DNA of 64,000 bases, from positions 3,286,001-3,350,000 of the forward strand of contig OX442316.1 of the NCBI GenBank assembly GCA_949358305.1, in the 5' to 3' direction. Shown here piece after piece: positions 51,118 through 62,640 of this stretch. Under the pieces are notes generated by a model. The model was not told the DNA's origin and searched no databases. It saw only the letters and a program-made list of their open reading frames with translations. The stretch comes from Strigamia acuminata. Taxonomy: Eukaryota; Arthropoda; Chilopoda; Geophilomorpha; Linotaeniidae. Numbering within the stretch: position 1 is the first letter of the stretch; each line of letters starts with the position of its first letter. The translations under genes and the position numbers were made by a program.

Positions 51118-51894
51118 CAGTGTTGTATCTCGTTCACTAACTTGTGAAATCGTTCAAGTTCGCGTTTACTAAAATTTTTTTCGAAGTGAACTAAGTTCAA
51201 GTTCATGAACTTAATTCAAAGTTCATGTTCATTTTTCAGATTTTTTTTTTTAGAAATTAAAATGTTTTTTGTTACATTTTGTGGATTGCAGATGACAAAA
51301 AAAACACTTTTTTTAGTCGTTTTCATCGCTTTCGTGGCTGTTTTTGTTGTAAAAAGTGATCAGAAAAGAATGTTTTGATGATGAAAACGTCATCTAAACA
51401 TTTAAATTAACATTTTTGCAACGTTTTCATCATCAAACATGGTGAACGTGAAATTCGTTCAAATTCACTCCTAAAAGTGAACGAAGTTCAAATTTTTCGG
51501 ACATCTGTAGAAGTGAACTACAGTCAGCGCACGGTATCTTGATGCTAAATTCGTACTGCGCATCCCATTCTGCGCAGATGATTTTCTAATTCCAGTTGTT
51601 GTTTAGCAGTATTAAGCCTATTATTAGGCCTAATAATGCTAAAATAAAGTAAATAAACAACAATAAACTCATCATTAAAATTAATTCACACCGTATGACC
51701 AAAATATTGTTGTTTATTTACTTTATTTTAGCATTGATAGGCCTAATAATAGGCTTAATACTGCTAAACAACAACTAGAATTAGAAAATCGTCTGCGCAG
51801 AATGGGATGCGCAATACGAATTTAGCATCAAGATACCGTGCGCTGACTGTAGTTCATGAACGCGAACTATTAGTTCACGTTCGATACAACACTG
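51118..51894. mobile_element. hAT-like element, 8-bp target duplication
   Basis: Ends CAGTGTTG...CAACACTG with AGGGAATC/GGGGAATC flanks (51,110-51,117; 51,895-51,902), 7 of 8 matching. The subterminal sequence is full of GTTCATGAAC-type palindromes. No transposase. Inside lies the MITE 51,521-51,849. Confidence 0.75.
51521..51849. mobile_element. MITE, 329 bp, TA target duplication
   Basis: Nearly perfect palindrome: CAGTCAGCGCACGGTATCTT at the left, its complement at the right, TA flanks (51,519-20; 51,850-51). About 150-bp arms around a ~30-bp centre. A half copy is present at about 62,067-62,170. Confidence 0.9.
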
Positions 51895-52067
51895 GGGGAA
51901 TCCCATAAAATTAATTCAGGGATTCCTAAGAAAAAAAAATCGGGGAATTATAAAATTAATAATTAAAAATTAAATTTAAGAATTTCTTGTCATATCGTCC
52001 AAAAAATATATTTTCTAAAAATTGACTGATAAATTTGGGGTTTTGTCTTATTGTCCGCAAAATATGG

Positions 52068-52612
52068 TATTTTATAAACTTTATTGTGAATTTATACTAC
52101 AGTTGTGAGGTTATAACTTGACTTTTTATAACGCACAAGAACCCTTCCGAAAGTCCGTAAGTTAAGTTCACTAAGGAGAAAAATATTTTCCAGTTTTTTC
52201 TCCACGGGGCTTTTTATTTTCCCGGAAATATGTAAGAATTAATGTTGATATTTCCTCGTGCCGTTTTGCAAGCTTTAAAAATATTTCCTGTCATGGTTCG
52301 GCAACCTATATTTTATTATTTTCCTTTTAAAGCGCGGTAATATTAAAAAGCTTGAGTCAGTTATGATGTTCAGGAAGTCAGTGACTAACTGGTATCTGAC
52401 AATTGAGGAAGCACTGTAACTTTCTTAAGTAATTGAGAGTCACTGACTCAAGAAATATGCATCCACATAAAAAATAAAAGTATAATTAGAATTTTTCTAA
52501 AAAAAATTTCAATAAATAATAATAGTGGCTATCAATTCAATTTATCGCATATGTACTTTGATTATTCAAATTATATACTTGAAATAAGCTAATAAGAAAT
52601 TAGGGTTTAATG
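52068..52612. other. Intergenic, no gene recognised
   Basis: AT-rich, no credible frame or repeat structure identified. Confidence 0.45.
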
Positions 52613-52808
52613 CAGCGGTCGGCAACAGGTGGACCGCAGAAGGTCGAAACTTGGACCGCGGTGACCGTGTGGGGTTTATTTGGTTTTTAAGTGTTTTTTT
52701 TGGTTTTCTTAGGTTTTTAGTAAGGTTTTTAAATGTTTTTTTTTCTGGATCTCGATAAAAATTTTCAATAGTATCCGCACCCCACTTAAAATTATTTGCC
52801 GACCCCTG
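52613..52808. mobile_element. hAT-type MITE, 196 bp
   Basis: Ends CAGCGGTCGGCAAC and GCCGACCCCTG, with GTTTAATG/GTCTAATG 8-bp flanks (52,605-52,612; 52,809-52,816). Confidence 0.8.
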
Positions 52809-52816
52809 GTCTAATG

Positions 52817-53789
52817 TTTTGGGGTAATTTAGCTATATTGTTACGTGTACAGATCGTTCCGTATCGGCCGATCCGTATCGCTCATATTCGATTAATTAAG
52901 TAATTAAGTAACGATAAATTTAAGTCTAAAATTTTTTTTTTCTAAAAAGTAGACTACTTTTTCTAACCGAGAGACTGAAATTTTTTTATCTTACCAGTAT
53001 GAAGGCCTTCATGATGGAGAAATGAGTGAAAAGCGCGAGTAAGCTTTTTATACGAAAACAATTACTAGGTCACTTGGCCGACATCAACATCTCATTTCCT
53101 ACCTTCACGCATCCATCCGCCGGCCATTGCTCTGCATTTTGTAAAAGCATTTTCCCACTCGAACATTTCCTTTCTCTGGGGGTCAGTGAGAAAAGATCAG
53201 CGTGGTCAAGGAAATTGCCGCATTTTATGGGGCGAGAAGTCACTGAACTGGATAATGAAAAGTGTAACGCCCATTCAATTCCCTTTTAAACTCCAGGTTG
53301 TCATTTAATTGTTTAAGTGATGGTTGAGGGTTTTGGATGTAAAAAATTTGATTTTGTTTTACTGCTTTTTGAAATAGGAAGTTGATTGTAGTCGGAGAAG
53401 AAATAGAAGCAGTACAAAGAATGGAGGATATAAATTTTAATGAAGAAAGAAAGTGAAGGTATTGAAATTACAATACGAGGAAAATATTGTTCCAGGGTCA
53501 TAAAATGAAAAGTGATTGATGGAGGAAGAAATTAAAGCCATTCATGCCTGCAGTGGGCAAGTTGAGAGATAATGTTTTATGGTAAAATAAACAAGATTAT
53601 CTGCTGCATCAATCAAGGTAATGTTTTATGATTAGTTGTGTTTTATAATATTGATTTTATCATTTATTCAAGCAGGAATTTGATCTCAAAAACCGAGGAT
53701 CGAGTAAAGTCTGCGGACAGCATCTCGAAGCCAAATTCAAACGTTAAATTTCATTATTTGCTTAAATTTGAGAATATAATGCCATTGCG
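52817..53789. other. Intergenic, one GC-richer patch
   Basis: 53,000-53,290 is less AT-rich and has an 87-codon frame with no ATG start of note; I could not recognise it. The rest shows nothing. Confidence 0.4.
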
Positions 53790-54350
53790 GTAGAATTTTG
53801 ATTATCGGAACACCGGTTATCCGAACAGCAGTCAAGCGATTTTTTATCGATTATTATCGGTTTTTTAATCGATTGTTTGTTTTTTGACGATTTTTAATGT
53901 TTTTTGACGATTTTCACATACTTTCAATCGATTTTTTATGTTTTTTGACGATTTTCACATACTTTTGATTAATTTTTAATGTTTTTTGACGATTTTCATG
54001 CACTTTTAATCAATTTTTAATGTTTTTTGACGATTTTCCCATACTTCTAATCGATTTTTAATGTTTTTTGGCGATTTTCACATACTTTTGATCGATTGTT
54101 AATGTTTCTTGGCGATTTTCACATACTTTTGATCAATTTTTAATGTTTTTTGACTGTTTTTATCCATTTTTGGTCGGTTTTAATGCTTTCTAATTATATT
54201 TTAAAGACACTTAATTTTTATATGCAGTACAGTATGTGTATAAATCTAATGTTCAATTATCCGAACAATTTTGTTTTATGAACACCCATGTCCCCAATTA
54301 GTTCGGATAATCGAAGTTGATTTTTGTAGTAGTTATGTGGTTTTTAGCTC
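53790..54350. mobile_element. Probable pogo-like MITE with minisatellite interior
   Basis: The ends AATTTTGATTATCGGAAC (left) and TTCGGATAATCGAAGTTGA (right) are roughly inverted and resemble pogo/Tigger termini. A ~41-bp tandem (TGTTTTTTGACGATTTTCAC) with about seven copies occupies 53,870-54,165. Exact borders and target duplication are unclear. Confidence 0.5.
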
Positions 54351-54906
54351 ACTTCTTCGAATACCGGTTCTTCGAAACTTCGGAAAAATTAGTCGTTTCT
54401 TTGACATTCATAACTTCAACACAAAAATCTGTTGAGCATTTAACGCATATAATGTGTATAGCATATTAATATTGAGATGAAATTTTGCTATTCAGTTCTC
54501 AACAACCACAATAAAGGACTCTGAAGGTTTTTTTAAAGCGAAAAGCTATGTATAGCGCTGTATAATTTTTGTCCTTGGAAAAACTTAAATTCCTTACAGT
54601 TTCTCATGTTTCAACATTTAAAACTAATTACAATTCCCTTTTCATAACATTTACTTGAATATTTATTTTAGACATTTTTGACATTTTTTCAAGGAAGTAT
54701 TTTGTGTTAACCAAAAAAGGCAGTGAACCATCATAAACATTAATTCCACACACTTTCCTGTTCAGTGTTGATTACAATACTTTTATTTCTCTCTGGAAAA
54801 TAAATTAAAATTTACCAACTTGGTTGTATGTCAACAAAAAGATCTACAATTAAATTTACATTTACATATATCAATATTAGATTGGATCATCAATATTAGT
54901 CAGTGT
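54351..54906. other. Spacer with 3' end of the repeat-protein gene
   Basis: No gene. TTTATT at 54,782-54,787 provides AATAAA on the minus strand about 120 bp after the stop of the gene at 54,907. Confidence 0.45.
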
Positions 54907-55475
54907 TTATGAATAACCACCAGACCCTCCTTGATAAGAATTGTGACCCACATTTGAATTTGGAGTATAATAACCAGTTGATTGAGGGTAGTAGAACTGC
55001 TGTTGTGGGTTTTGAGGGTACTGAGAATTCTGATATCCTGTTCCTTGTTGACTGTACTGGTTTGGATAGTTCTGGTAGTTTTGTTGTGGGTAATTCTGAT
55101 TTTGGTTGTAGTTTTGTTGAGGGTAATTCTGGTATTGCTGACTTGGGTAATAACCTTGTTGTGATGGGTAATTCTGGTATTGCTGACTTGGGTAATAACC
55201 TTGTTGGGATGATGGGTAATTCTGGTATTGCTGACTTGGGTAGTAGCTTTGTGATGGATAGTTCTGGTATGGTTGACTTGGATAATAGCTTTGAGATGGA
55301 TAATTTTGGTACTGCTGATTTGTGTAACCTGATGATTTTGTGGGTGGATAGTTAGTCCCACCAGCATTAACTTGCATGGTCAATAACAAAATGATGACTA
55401 TCTGCAATAACATTTGTAAGATTTAAAAAAAATCTGGTTTTCTTGGCAGTAAAAATAGTAGCTTACCTTCAGCAT
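54907..55475 (-). CDS. Secreted Tyr/Gln/Pro-rich repeat protein, two exons
   Basis: CDS join 55,475-55,467 (ATGCTGAAG, then GTAAGC) and 55,401-54,907, 167 residues. The splice replaces the unspliced start at 55,413 and gives a clean signal peptide (MLKIVIILLLTMQVNAG). The mature part is built from about ten imperfect copies of PSQQYQNYPSQ with YYPSQ, then a Gly/Ser-rich end. No globular domain. Such low-complexity Tyr-rich secreted proteins occur in cuticle, silk, byssus and mucus; the specific role is unknown. An AATAAA lies ~120 bp downstream. The repeats make the opposite strand look open too, but that frame has no signal sequence or start context. Confidence 0.8.
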
Positions 55476-56424
55476 GTTGAGTGTTGGACAAGTTGCAGTG
55501 AAATAAAAATGGTTTTTGGTGACACCTTTTAAGGAAAGTGGATGTGTCATAATGAAAACAATTTCATCATCAAGGATTGCCTCATTAAATGCTTGTCTGG
55601 TTTTTAGGAATGTGAATAAACAATTGACAATATTATACAATAGAACCAAAAAAAAGGCTTGGTGTTTTCTATAGCAATAGTAAACAAGGCCATCATAACA
55701 GGGATATCACACATTAGATTTTATACATGTATTTTAATTGCAAAAAGCTTCAAGGCAACTGGTTATATAAGTTTTTCCAAGGGCAAATTTTAAAGGATTT
55801 TTAATTGTGTGGCTGAAATTAATTTCCTCGCTTTAAGCCGCTTGCCGTTGGACATGGGTTTACCAAGTTTTTTGAAATTTTAGTCAAACAGTTCATACCG
55901 GTATAAAATGAAACAAGCTGGTATAAGTGAAAAAGCTGTTTTTTTTTGTTTGTTTTTTCTTAAAGGAGTCTGGATGAATAATTATGTTGGAATTTGGGCC
56001 TGAAATTTGAGTTTTCTTAATTTTCGGAAGATTATTACTAAAATCCGGATAAATCTATAGAAATTTAGGCCAATTTCCTACATTTTAGACATCTAAAAAT
56101 GCTTTTTATGGTTGTTTAGACTCAATTCATATTAAAAAATATTTGCACTGACTCACACCACATGCCAGTAAAAACGGGGTTTATGGGCATCACTCGCATT
56201 ATACCGGCATGCGACTTAAAGCAGGGCAATATGATATATTTATAGATAAAGGGGCGTCAGTCAGATCTACTGGATTTAAAGTGATAAAGTTACCGTTTGC
56301 TTAATTATCTACTTTGAAGTTTTGTTTTCAAATTGGTCTTTGGGGCCTGGATACATATTTTTTTCCACAGCATCACTACCGATCATCCGCCCATTTCCGA
56401 TCGCGACTGCTCCACCAGACATTA
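55476..56424. other. Intergenic, upstream of the repeat-protein gene
   Basis: AT-rich with no gene recognised. The first ~100 bp presumably hold the minus-strand promoter. Confidence 0.45.
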
Positions 56425-57576
56425 GGGGGTTTCATTAATTAAGCAATTTTGTAATTTTGCAACTTCAGCAATTTTGCACTTTTGGATTTGTCACATGGTA
56501 TCAGTTCCATCAATCATGTGCATAATTGCAAAAACACAAAAAAGAAAAAATACACAATCACAAAATCAAAGGTAGTTTTGCTATTTTGGCAAAACGACAG
56601 CAGCCAAGCTCAATCCAAGTGGCCATCACAAATTGTGATTAACAATTAGTTGCAAAAACAATCTCATGATTTTGCAATTTTGCAATTATTTAAATAGTCA
56701 CTTGACTTCCTATCCACCATATTGGGTTTTAGTTATATCAAACCAATTTTAAAATGTGATGCAAAATAACTAGTTCTATTTGTGTGATGGAACAAAAATT
56801 TTTTTTTAATAAGGTGCATTTTAATAAATATAAGTTTCACAGATTGCACCAGAGTCATTAATTGAGTTTCCTAGCTGTTATACAGTCATGGATGCATCAG
56901 CATATTGATGATATACAAGGATACAAGTTGGCCACTTAGATAGAGCTTGGATGCCTCCATTTTGTTTTGAGTTTCACTAGCCTCAAAATCACTTCTTATC
57001 AAAATCACAAAAACTACCTTTTAGATCAGGGTTTCCCAAACGGTGAGGCGCGCCTCACTGGTGGGGCGCGAGCTGATTATTGGTGGGGCGCACCCTTCAT
57101 ACATGCCTAAATAAAACAACCTTATTTTGCAAACTTTTGTAAATTTTTAAGCAAAATTATATAAAATTATATAAATAATTATACAAAGTTTTATGCAAAA
57201 TTATATAAAAATTTCTTTTTTTCTTTTCAGTAATATATTTTTTAAAAATTTAATGCACTGGTAGATGAAGTGGGGCGCAGAAGATCGCGTTGCTTAAAAA
57301 GTGGGGCGCGATGCTCAAAAGTTTGGGAACCCCTGTTTTAGATGTTTTGGGATTTTGTGTTTTCACTCTCTTGTACTTTAGTGAACGTGAATGTGATTGG
57401 TAGAACAGATATCACACGGCAATACTCAAAAATCACAAAGTTGTCCAGATTACACAATTGCAAAATTGACTGGGTTAATTCAATGTAATCCCATTTTTGG
57501 AGGCATCAAAAAATAATGATTTTGTGATTAATGCAAAATCACAAAATTGCAAAATCATTTATATAATGAAACCCCC
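56425..57576. mobile_element. TIR element with AAATTGCAAAA subrepeats
   Basis: Ends GGGGGTTTCATTA and complement, TA flanks (56,423-24; 57,577-78). The interior is rich in GCAATTTTG / CAAAATCAC words. Interrupted by the hAT MITE 57,027-57,335. No coding capacity. Confidence 0.75.
57027..57335. mobile_element. hAT-type MITE, 309 bp
   Basis: Ends CAGGGTTTCCCAAAC and GTTTGGGAACCCCTG with a perfect 8-bp TTTTAGAT duplication (57,019-57,026; 57,336-57,343). GGTGGGGCGCG-rich subterminal sequence. Confidence 0.9.
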
Positions 57577-58239
57577 TATTGTATGCGATCATCACAATTT
57601 TCACCTCAACATGGACCAAGTGGGCCTGTTAGCCCCCTCTAATTGGACCTCACTTTTAATAGGACCCCACTAACAAGAAGAGCCACAAAATGGGCTTACA
57701 GACATTTCTGTAATGCTTCCGGTAATCAATGACTTGGTTTGGGTTTTCCCTATAAGATAAAATTTGTAGAAAATTCTAAAATAATAAAATAGAATTCTCA
57801 TAAGGAAATATAATTTTTTTTTTCATAGAAATTTTTGTCTATTGCACATCTTCTGCATGAATAGAAAGTACTTGCATCAGAATACTCAAATCGATCCATC
57901 ATTCTAATGCAGATGAGAGATGACAAATATAAACAAATTTGTCATTGCAAAAATAATAGCAGAAGCTGCCTCTGACTACAATAAAAATGAAACACAATAG
58001 AGAGATATTCCATTTTCCAGTACAGTTGTGAGTTGTTTAAAACGCTGTAACCAATGACGAAATATCTAAAATTAGTCTATGGTAATTTTTGGGGACACAA
58101 TATTCGAGGTTTTTGCAATCTTGAACAAATTTGGGACGTTGAGAAGATTTATTAACTAAAAATTCTTTTAATTTCTGTATATTTCCTGAAATTGTACCGC
58201 CTCCTAATCTATTTCTGTTTGCAGTTATTACCACCTGTC
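57577..58239. other. Intergenic before the desaturase gene
   Basis: No supported gene. A 71-codon open stretch on the minus strand (58,249-58,037) looks somewhat protein-like but has no partner exon. Confidence 0.4.
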
Positions 58240-58260
58240 TATAAAATCTGTCCTATAAAA
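58240..58260 (+). promoter_or_regulatory. TATA-like boxes of the desaturase gene
   Basis: Two TATAAAA words, at 58,240-58,246 and 58,254-58,260, lie 85-105 bp before the desaturase ATG, a plausible core-promoter position. Confidence 0.4.
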
Positions 58261-58344
58261 TGAATTACATATGTACACAACTAGAAAATCATTTCAGCTA
58301 AAGCAAGTTCCCAACAGTTTGAAAAACACTGTTCGCAAACAACC

Positions 58345-60046
58345 ATGATGGAAACACATGAAACGAAGCCATTGGAAATCGTATGGAGAAATGTAATGCT
58401 GTTTGCATACCTCCACGCCGGGGCTGTGTACGGGACATATTTAATGGTGTTTCACGCCAAACTTCTCACCATAATATGGAGTAAGTCTTAGAATTATTAA
58501 CAACTTGATTGAATTGACATTATACTCTTGATTTTTTAAGCCTATGTACTTTGTATCGTGAGCGGGATGGGCATCACGGCTGGTGCGCATCGACTGTGGG
58601 CCCATAAAACCTACAAGGCGCATGGTGCTCTACGTACTTTTTTGATGTTGGCAAATACTATGGCGTTTCAGGTATAAAATAAAATGCAAAACCATAATGA
58701 ATCAATGGCATCAAACGCAGTGGCAGCTTCAGGGGAGAAAAAACAGCAATTTTAGACTCAGAAATTATATTTTAGGCAAATATGTTGCCTTTTTGGCAGG
58801 TTAGGGTTAGGGTTAGGGTTAAGATAGATGCCAAACCATTACTCTCTTCTCTCGGTCGTTTTATATTGGGATTAAAATTATTTTCAGAATGATATTTATG
58901 AGTGGAGTAGAGATCATCGAGTCCACCATAAGTTTTCGGAAACCGATGCCGATCCTCACAATTCTAATCGAGGATTTTTCTTTTGTCACATGGGTTGGCT
59001 TTTGACGAGAAAACATCCCGATGTGCTGACAAAAGGTCGAACTGTTGATATGAGTGACTTGTTGGCGGATCCAGTCGTTCGATTTCAAAAAATGTAAGTT
59101 ATTGTCGTTGTATTGAATAAATAAAAACATCTGGCATCCGCCATTGGAATGGTTTTATCCAATTTTTTGATTTATTTTAGGTTTTACTTGCCGTTGGTTT
59201 TGTTTATGTGTTTTCTTCTTCCCATGTTTGTGCCCAAATTGTTGTGGGACGAGTCTTTGGAGATATCTTTCTTCCTTTCCTCCATTACCCGCTATTGTCT
59301 TATCTTGCATACTACATGGCTCGTCAACAGTGCAGCCCACTTATGGGGGGATCGTCCTTATGACAGGTAAGGTTGCTTTTGTATAATATAATTAATTAAG
59401 TGTTGGATGTAAATTCTGGAGGAGGCGAAATTGACAAACAGATGGTTGGAAATTGCATGGCGTGTTCAAGGAAAATGAAAAATACTGCTTGTATTCTGTG
59501 TAATGCTTGATGATTAAGTAACACAACAGTGAACTAATTTGGAAGGAATAATTAGTGCTTTTGTGGTTGAGTTAAAATTAGTTAGCTGGAGAGAATTTTT
59601 ATTTGATGAGTTAATTAACATATGTGAATTATTGTATTTAAAGATGAAAGAATAAAACAAATAGAGTTATTATTTGTGAGATTTTTCAAGATATTTATTT
59701 TTGTATTTTTATATTTTAGAAGTTGAATTTTTTTTGTTTAAATAACATTTTTTTGTGTTTTAGAGAAATAAATCCAGCTGAGAATCAAATGGTATCAATT
59801 TGCACTCTGGGAGAAGGCCAGCATAATTATCATCACACTTTTCCTTGGGATTACTCGGCTTCTGAATGGGGTTGGAAAACAAACATGACGACGGTTTTTA
59901 TTGATTTATGGGCGAAATTTGGAATCGCTTATGAGTTGAAGAAAGTTCCGAGGGAAATCGTTGACAAAAGACGCAAATTCAAGGGCGATGGGTCTACTCC
60001 TTGGTTTGACGAAGCGAGTGCTCCGGAACACGTGAAAAGCTTGTAA
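58345..60046 (+). CDS. SCD: Stearoyl-CoA (delta-9) desaturase, five exons
   Basis: CDS join 58,345-58,480, 58,541-58,671, 58,888-59,093, 59,181-59,366, 59,764-60,046; 313 residues; all GT-AG and in phase. The three histidine boxes that bind the di-iron centre are present: HRLWAH (62-67), HRVHH (99-103), HNYHH (240-244), plus the WLVNSAAH motif. Four membrane segments fit an ER enzyme that inserts a cis double bond at C9 of acyl-CoA using cytochrome b5. The N-terminal tail is short (about 10 residues before PLEIVWRN), versus ~20-70 in many animal desaturases, so an extra upstream exon cannot be excluded. An AATAAA at 60,075-60,080 follows the stop. Confidence 0.93.
58798..58822. repeat. Interstitial TTAGGG tract in desaturase intron 2
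   Basis: About three and a half copies of TTAGGG, the ancestral animal telomere repeat. Too short to show a telomeric origin. Confidence 0.7.
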
Positions 60047-60371
60047 AATGACACGCGAGTGTATTTTTTATTGAAATAAATTGTAAAAAAATATGTTAAA
60101 CAATTTTATTTTAAATTTTGGTTATTTTTTCAAATTTCGTAAACGGCGCCATGTTTAACGATCGCAGCGCTCCCGTTGATCGTATTTCAACAAAACTCCG
60201 CCATCTCGGATCGGGTTTTGAAACCCGATTTGCCGACGTCATCCGATCTCATTCCTCATGCGGCAAGCTGAGATGGCGATCAGCCAGCATCGTGTCGAGT
60301 GCGGCCAGGGATTTTAATCGGTTTTTATTCATTCGCCGTATTGCACCGGTGCATTCGGATGAGGTAGGAAT
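60047..60371. promoter_or_regulatory. Desaturase 3' end and CaMKI 5' region
   Basis: Desaturase polyadenylation at 60,075-60,080, then ~240 bp of GC-richer sequence (60,140-60,371) that is probably the CaMKI promoter and 5' untranslated region. No TATA box. The ORF across it is a shadow. Confidence 0.45.
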
Positions 60372-60466
60372 ATGCCTTTATTCGGACGAGACTCGAAAAA
60401 GAAGAAAGACAGTGACAAAGTGCCCTCCGTCGACGACAAATACACACTAAAGGAAGTGCTGGGAAC
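60372..60466 (+). CDS. CaMKI: Calcium/calmodulin-dependent protein kinase I, first coding exon
   Basis: ATG at 60,372 encodes MPLFGRDSKKKK, then an acidic linker and DDKYTLKEVLGT, ending at donor AC|GTAAGT (60,466) in phase 2. CaMKI genes of ecdysozoans start with MPLFG/K followed by lysines and reach the glycine-loop LGTGAF exactly at an exon end, so this is the first exon and the kinase domain lies beyond the window. The cytosolic kinase is activated by Ca2+/calmodulin and by CaMKK. Only 31 complete codons are visible, so the call rests on the start motif and the LGT junction. Confidence 0.75.
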
Positions 60467-60871
60467 GTAAGTACGATTTGTCTACTCCGAGCAGCGGAAA
60501 AGTGGCACGTGACCTTGATTATTAAATACGTTTTAATTATGGGTGTTTACACGCCGTTTATTATCACTAATTCCAATGCCACGCTCTAAGATTTCAATAC
60601 AATTGATTCAGAACGATTCGCGCTTCCACATGTTTTTTTTTCTTTACATTTTCCAATTTCTTGTTTGACCAGTTTTCCAATGGAGGTTTGAATTTCTCTA
60701 TATTTATCTGTTTATTTTTTCTTATTCACAGTAATTTATTACGTGTTCCTCTTTAAAAATGTCAGATAAATGTTACCTGAACTCAATTCCTCAACCTAGA
60801 TCAATTTCCAGTTTTTTTTTCACCATTTTTTAACCCTGTTTCAACAATATTCAAAAACAGCGAAATCATTG

Positions 60872-60922
<51 letters not shown>
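60872..60922. repeat. (TTTA)n microsatellite
   Basis: About 12 copies of TTTA. Confidence 0.95.
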
Positions 60923-60923
<1 letters not shown>

Positions 60924-60970
60924 GAAATTTATGAAATTATATCATCTTCCTGTTTCAGGAAAATAAATTG

Positions 60971-61015
<45 letters not shown>
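60971..61015. repeat. (ATT)n microsatellite
   Basis: About 15 copies of ATT. Confidence 0.95.
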
Positions 61016-61829
61016 GTTAACTTATTTAACCGATCGGAGGTGAACACAAACTTAAAGCCGAAAGATATTTATGAGATAGATCTATACAGGAAGTGACGTA
61101 GTGTTTGTTGATTTGCTGTCCAGGTTGATCTGGATTTGTTTGAAGTTTGGTTGTATGTTTGCTGTGGGGAAAATTTTTATTTTTTTATTTATTTTTATTT
61201 GATAAGGAAGATTGATGATATATGATTTTTATTTTTTTTATGGAAACAATGGCTGTAAAATTATATTTTTGATGATGTATGATTCAGTGCTTCTTTCATC
61301 TTCTCATGTTCTTGGCTACCTCACACAGAAAGGCACTTTATGGTAACATTTCAAGTTGTTATTACAAGTGCAGTTTATTCACATGAAAATGGGCAATGGC
61401 ACTGCTGGAATGCTATGCATGCTTCCATTTAATTGTTTGTATTATTTTTGTATAGAAAAATTTATATTTTTTTTTTAGTTTATAGTGAAGGTGAAATTAT
61501 CTAGTTTTTAATTAGTGGTTAAAATTATTTTTTTTGAATATATTTCCACAAAACTAAATAATTAATTAATTTGAGGTGAAAAAAATTGGTGTTTAAGCTA
61601 AGTACACATAAGACTTTCAGAGTCTGAATTTTCAGGCTGTCACGCCGCAAACGAAATGATTCCGCCTGTGTTTGGCTGTGTCTTTCTGTGTGCGGAAATT
61701 GTTTGGTACACACAATCCGTGCATGTGTAATATATATAATATAATATATATAATAGTCTGCCGCTGAGCATGGTCATAGTCCTGGACGTAGAATATTTGA
61801 GTGGGATTTAGGTCATGCAAGCTGCGATC

Positions 61830-62055
61830 TGTGGGACTACTTTCTTACAGACCAAACCTTGCATTTGCACTGAGAGCTGGGAAAACCACAGACAACCCAG
61901 TTGGAGGCGGGTGGCAGATGTTCTTGCCTTAGAAACAGTATCTTAGTGAGTCAAGAATGAAAAAATAACTGAGATTCTCAGCCGGTCACCCATCCAAGTA
62001 CTGATTAAGCCTAATGCCGTTAACTTCTGTATTCTAACGGAAACAGGTGATCGAC
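61830..62055 (-). mobile_element. SINE with 5S-rRNA-like head (minus strand)
   Basis: The minus strand reads ATCACCTGTTTCC..GAAGTTAA..TTAATCAGTACTTGG and GGATGGGTGACCG, matching the internal promoter part of 5S rRNA. A body (ACTGTTTCTAAGGCAAGAAC, ACTGGGTTGTCTGTGG) follows that recurs at 62,530-62,600. 5S-derived heads define SINE3-type elements. No poly-A tail identified. Confidence 0.6.
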
Positions 62056-62066
62056 TATTCCTACAG

Positions 62067-62170
62067 TTTATTAGGCTTAATACTGCTAAATAACAACTGG
62101 AATTAGAAAATCATCTGCGCAGAATGGGATGCGCAGTACGAATTTAGCATCAAGATACCGAGCGTGAACG
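62067..62170. mobile_element. Half copy of the 329-bp MITE
   Basis: Matches the right arm of 51,521-51,849 from TTATTAGGCTTAATACTGCT to GCATCAAGATACCG. The left arm is missing; it abuts the SINE. Confidence 0.85.
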
Positions 62171-62449
62171 GTTGTCATCAAACAAAAGGGTTTGAATTTT
62201 GAAACCACTGAAGATGACTGGTAACACTTGAAAGGCCTTTGATAAGCAACACATGTCTTGTATTTGTTATACAAATCAATCTTTATTCACAAAAGGCCAT
62301 AGGAAAGATGGATTTCAAGGTGAATTGGCAACTGCAGGATCTGCAATTATTATATTTTGATTGAGGATCAATGTGCTAGTCAGGTGTCAGCTTGTGTTCA
62401 CTGGTGTGGTGACAGAAGGCATTTTTAGATAAATTTGTGTGCCAGCTGT

Positions 62450-62640
62450 TGTTACATGCTGATCACCAGTTCCTATTTGGATGCAGAAGTTAAGCCGTAT
62501 CGGTTGTTCCTATTCTTGTCTGATTCAAGATACTGTTTCTATGGCAGGAACGTATTCCACCAACCTCAAATTGGGTTATCTGCGGTTTCTCCAGTTGTCG
62601 ATGCAACATTTGTTGTCGCTCCGTAAGATGGCATGGTTCA
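62450..62640 (+). mobile_element. Second SINE copy (plus strand), diverged
   Basis: Plus-strand GATCACCAGTTCC..CAGAAGTTAAGCCG then ACTGTTTCTATGGCAGGAAC and TTGGGTTATCTGCGG align with the copy at 61,830-62,055. The GGATGGGTGACC box is deleted. Confidence 0.5.

Larger units (their letters stand above)
50987..52067. mobile_element. Outer TIR element of a triple nest
   Basis: Ends CCGTATTTTGCGGACCATAA at 50,987 and near-complement at 52,067, with TA on both flanks. It contains the hAT-like insertion 51,118-51,894. This end sequence resembles widespread animal MITEs. Confidence 0.75.

Noticed and set aside
53026-53289. 87-codon plus-strand frame
   Set aside because: No ATG start in good context, no domain, no partner exons.
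54903-55355. 150-codon plus-strand frame opposite the Tyr/Gln/Pro-rich protein
   Set aside because: Mirror of the repeat gene; no signal peptide, and the minus strand has a spliced start with a clean signal sequence and a downstream AATAAA.
60118-60450. 110-codon frame overlapping the CaMKI start
   Set aside because: Out of frame with the MPLFG start, no homology, and crosses the splice donor region.
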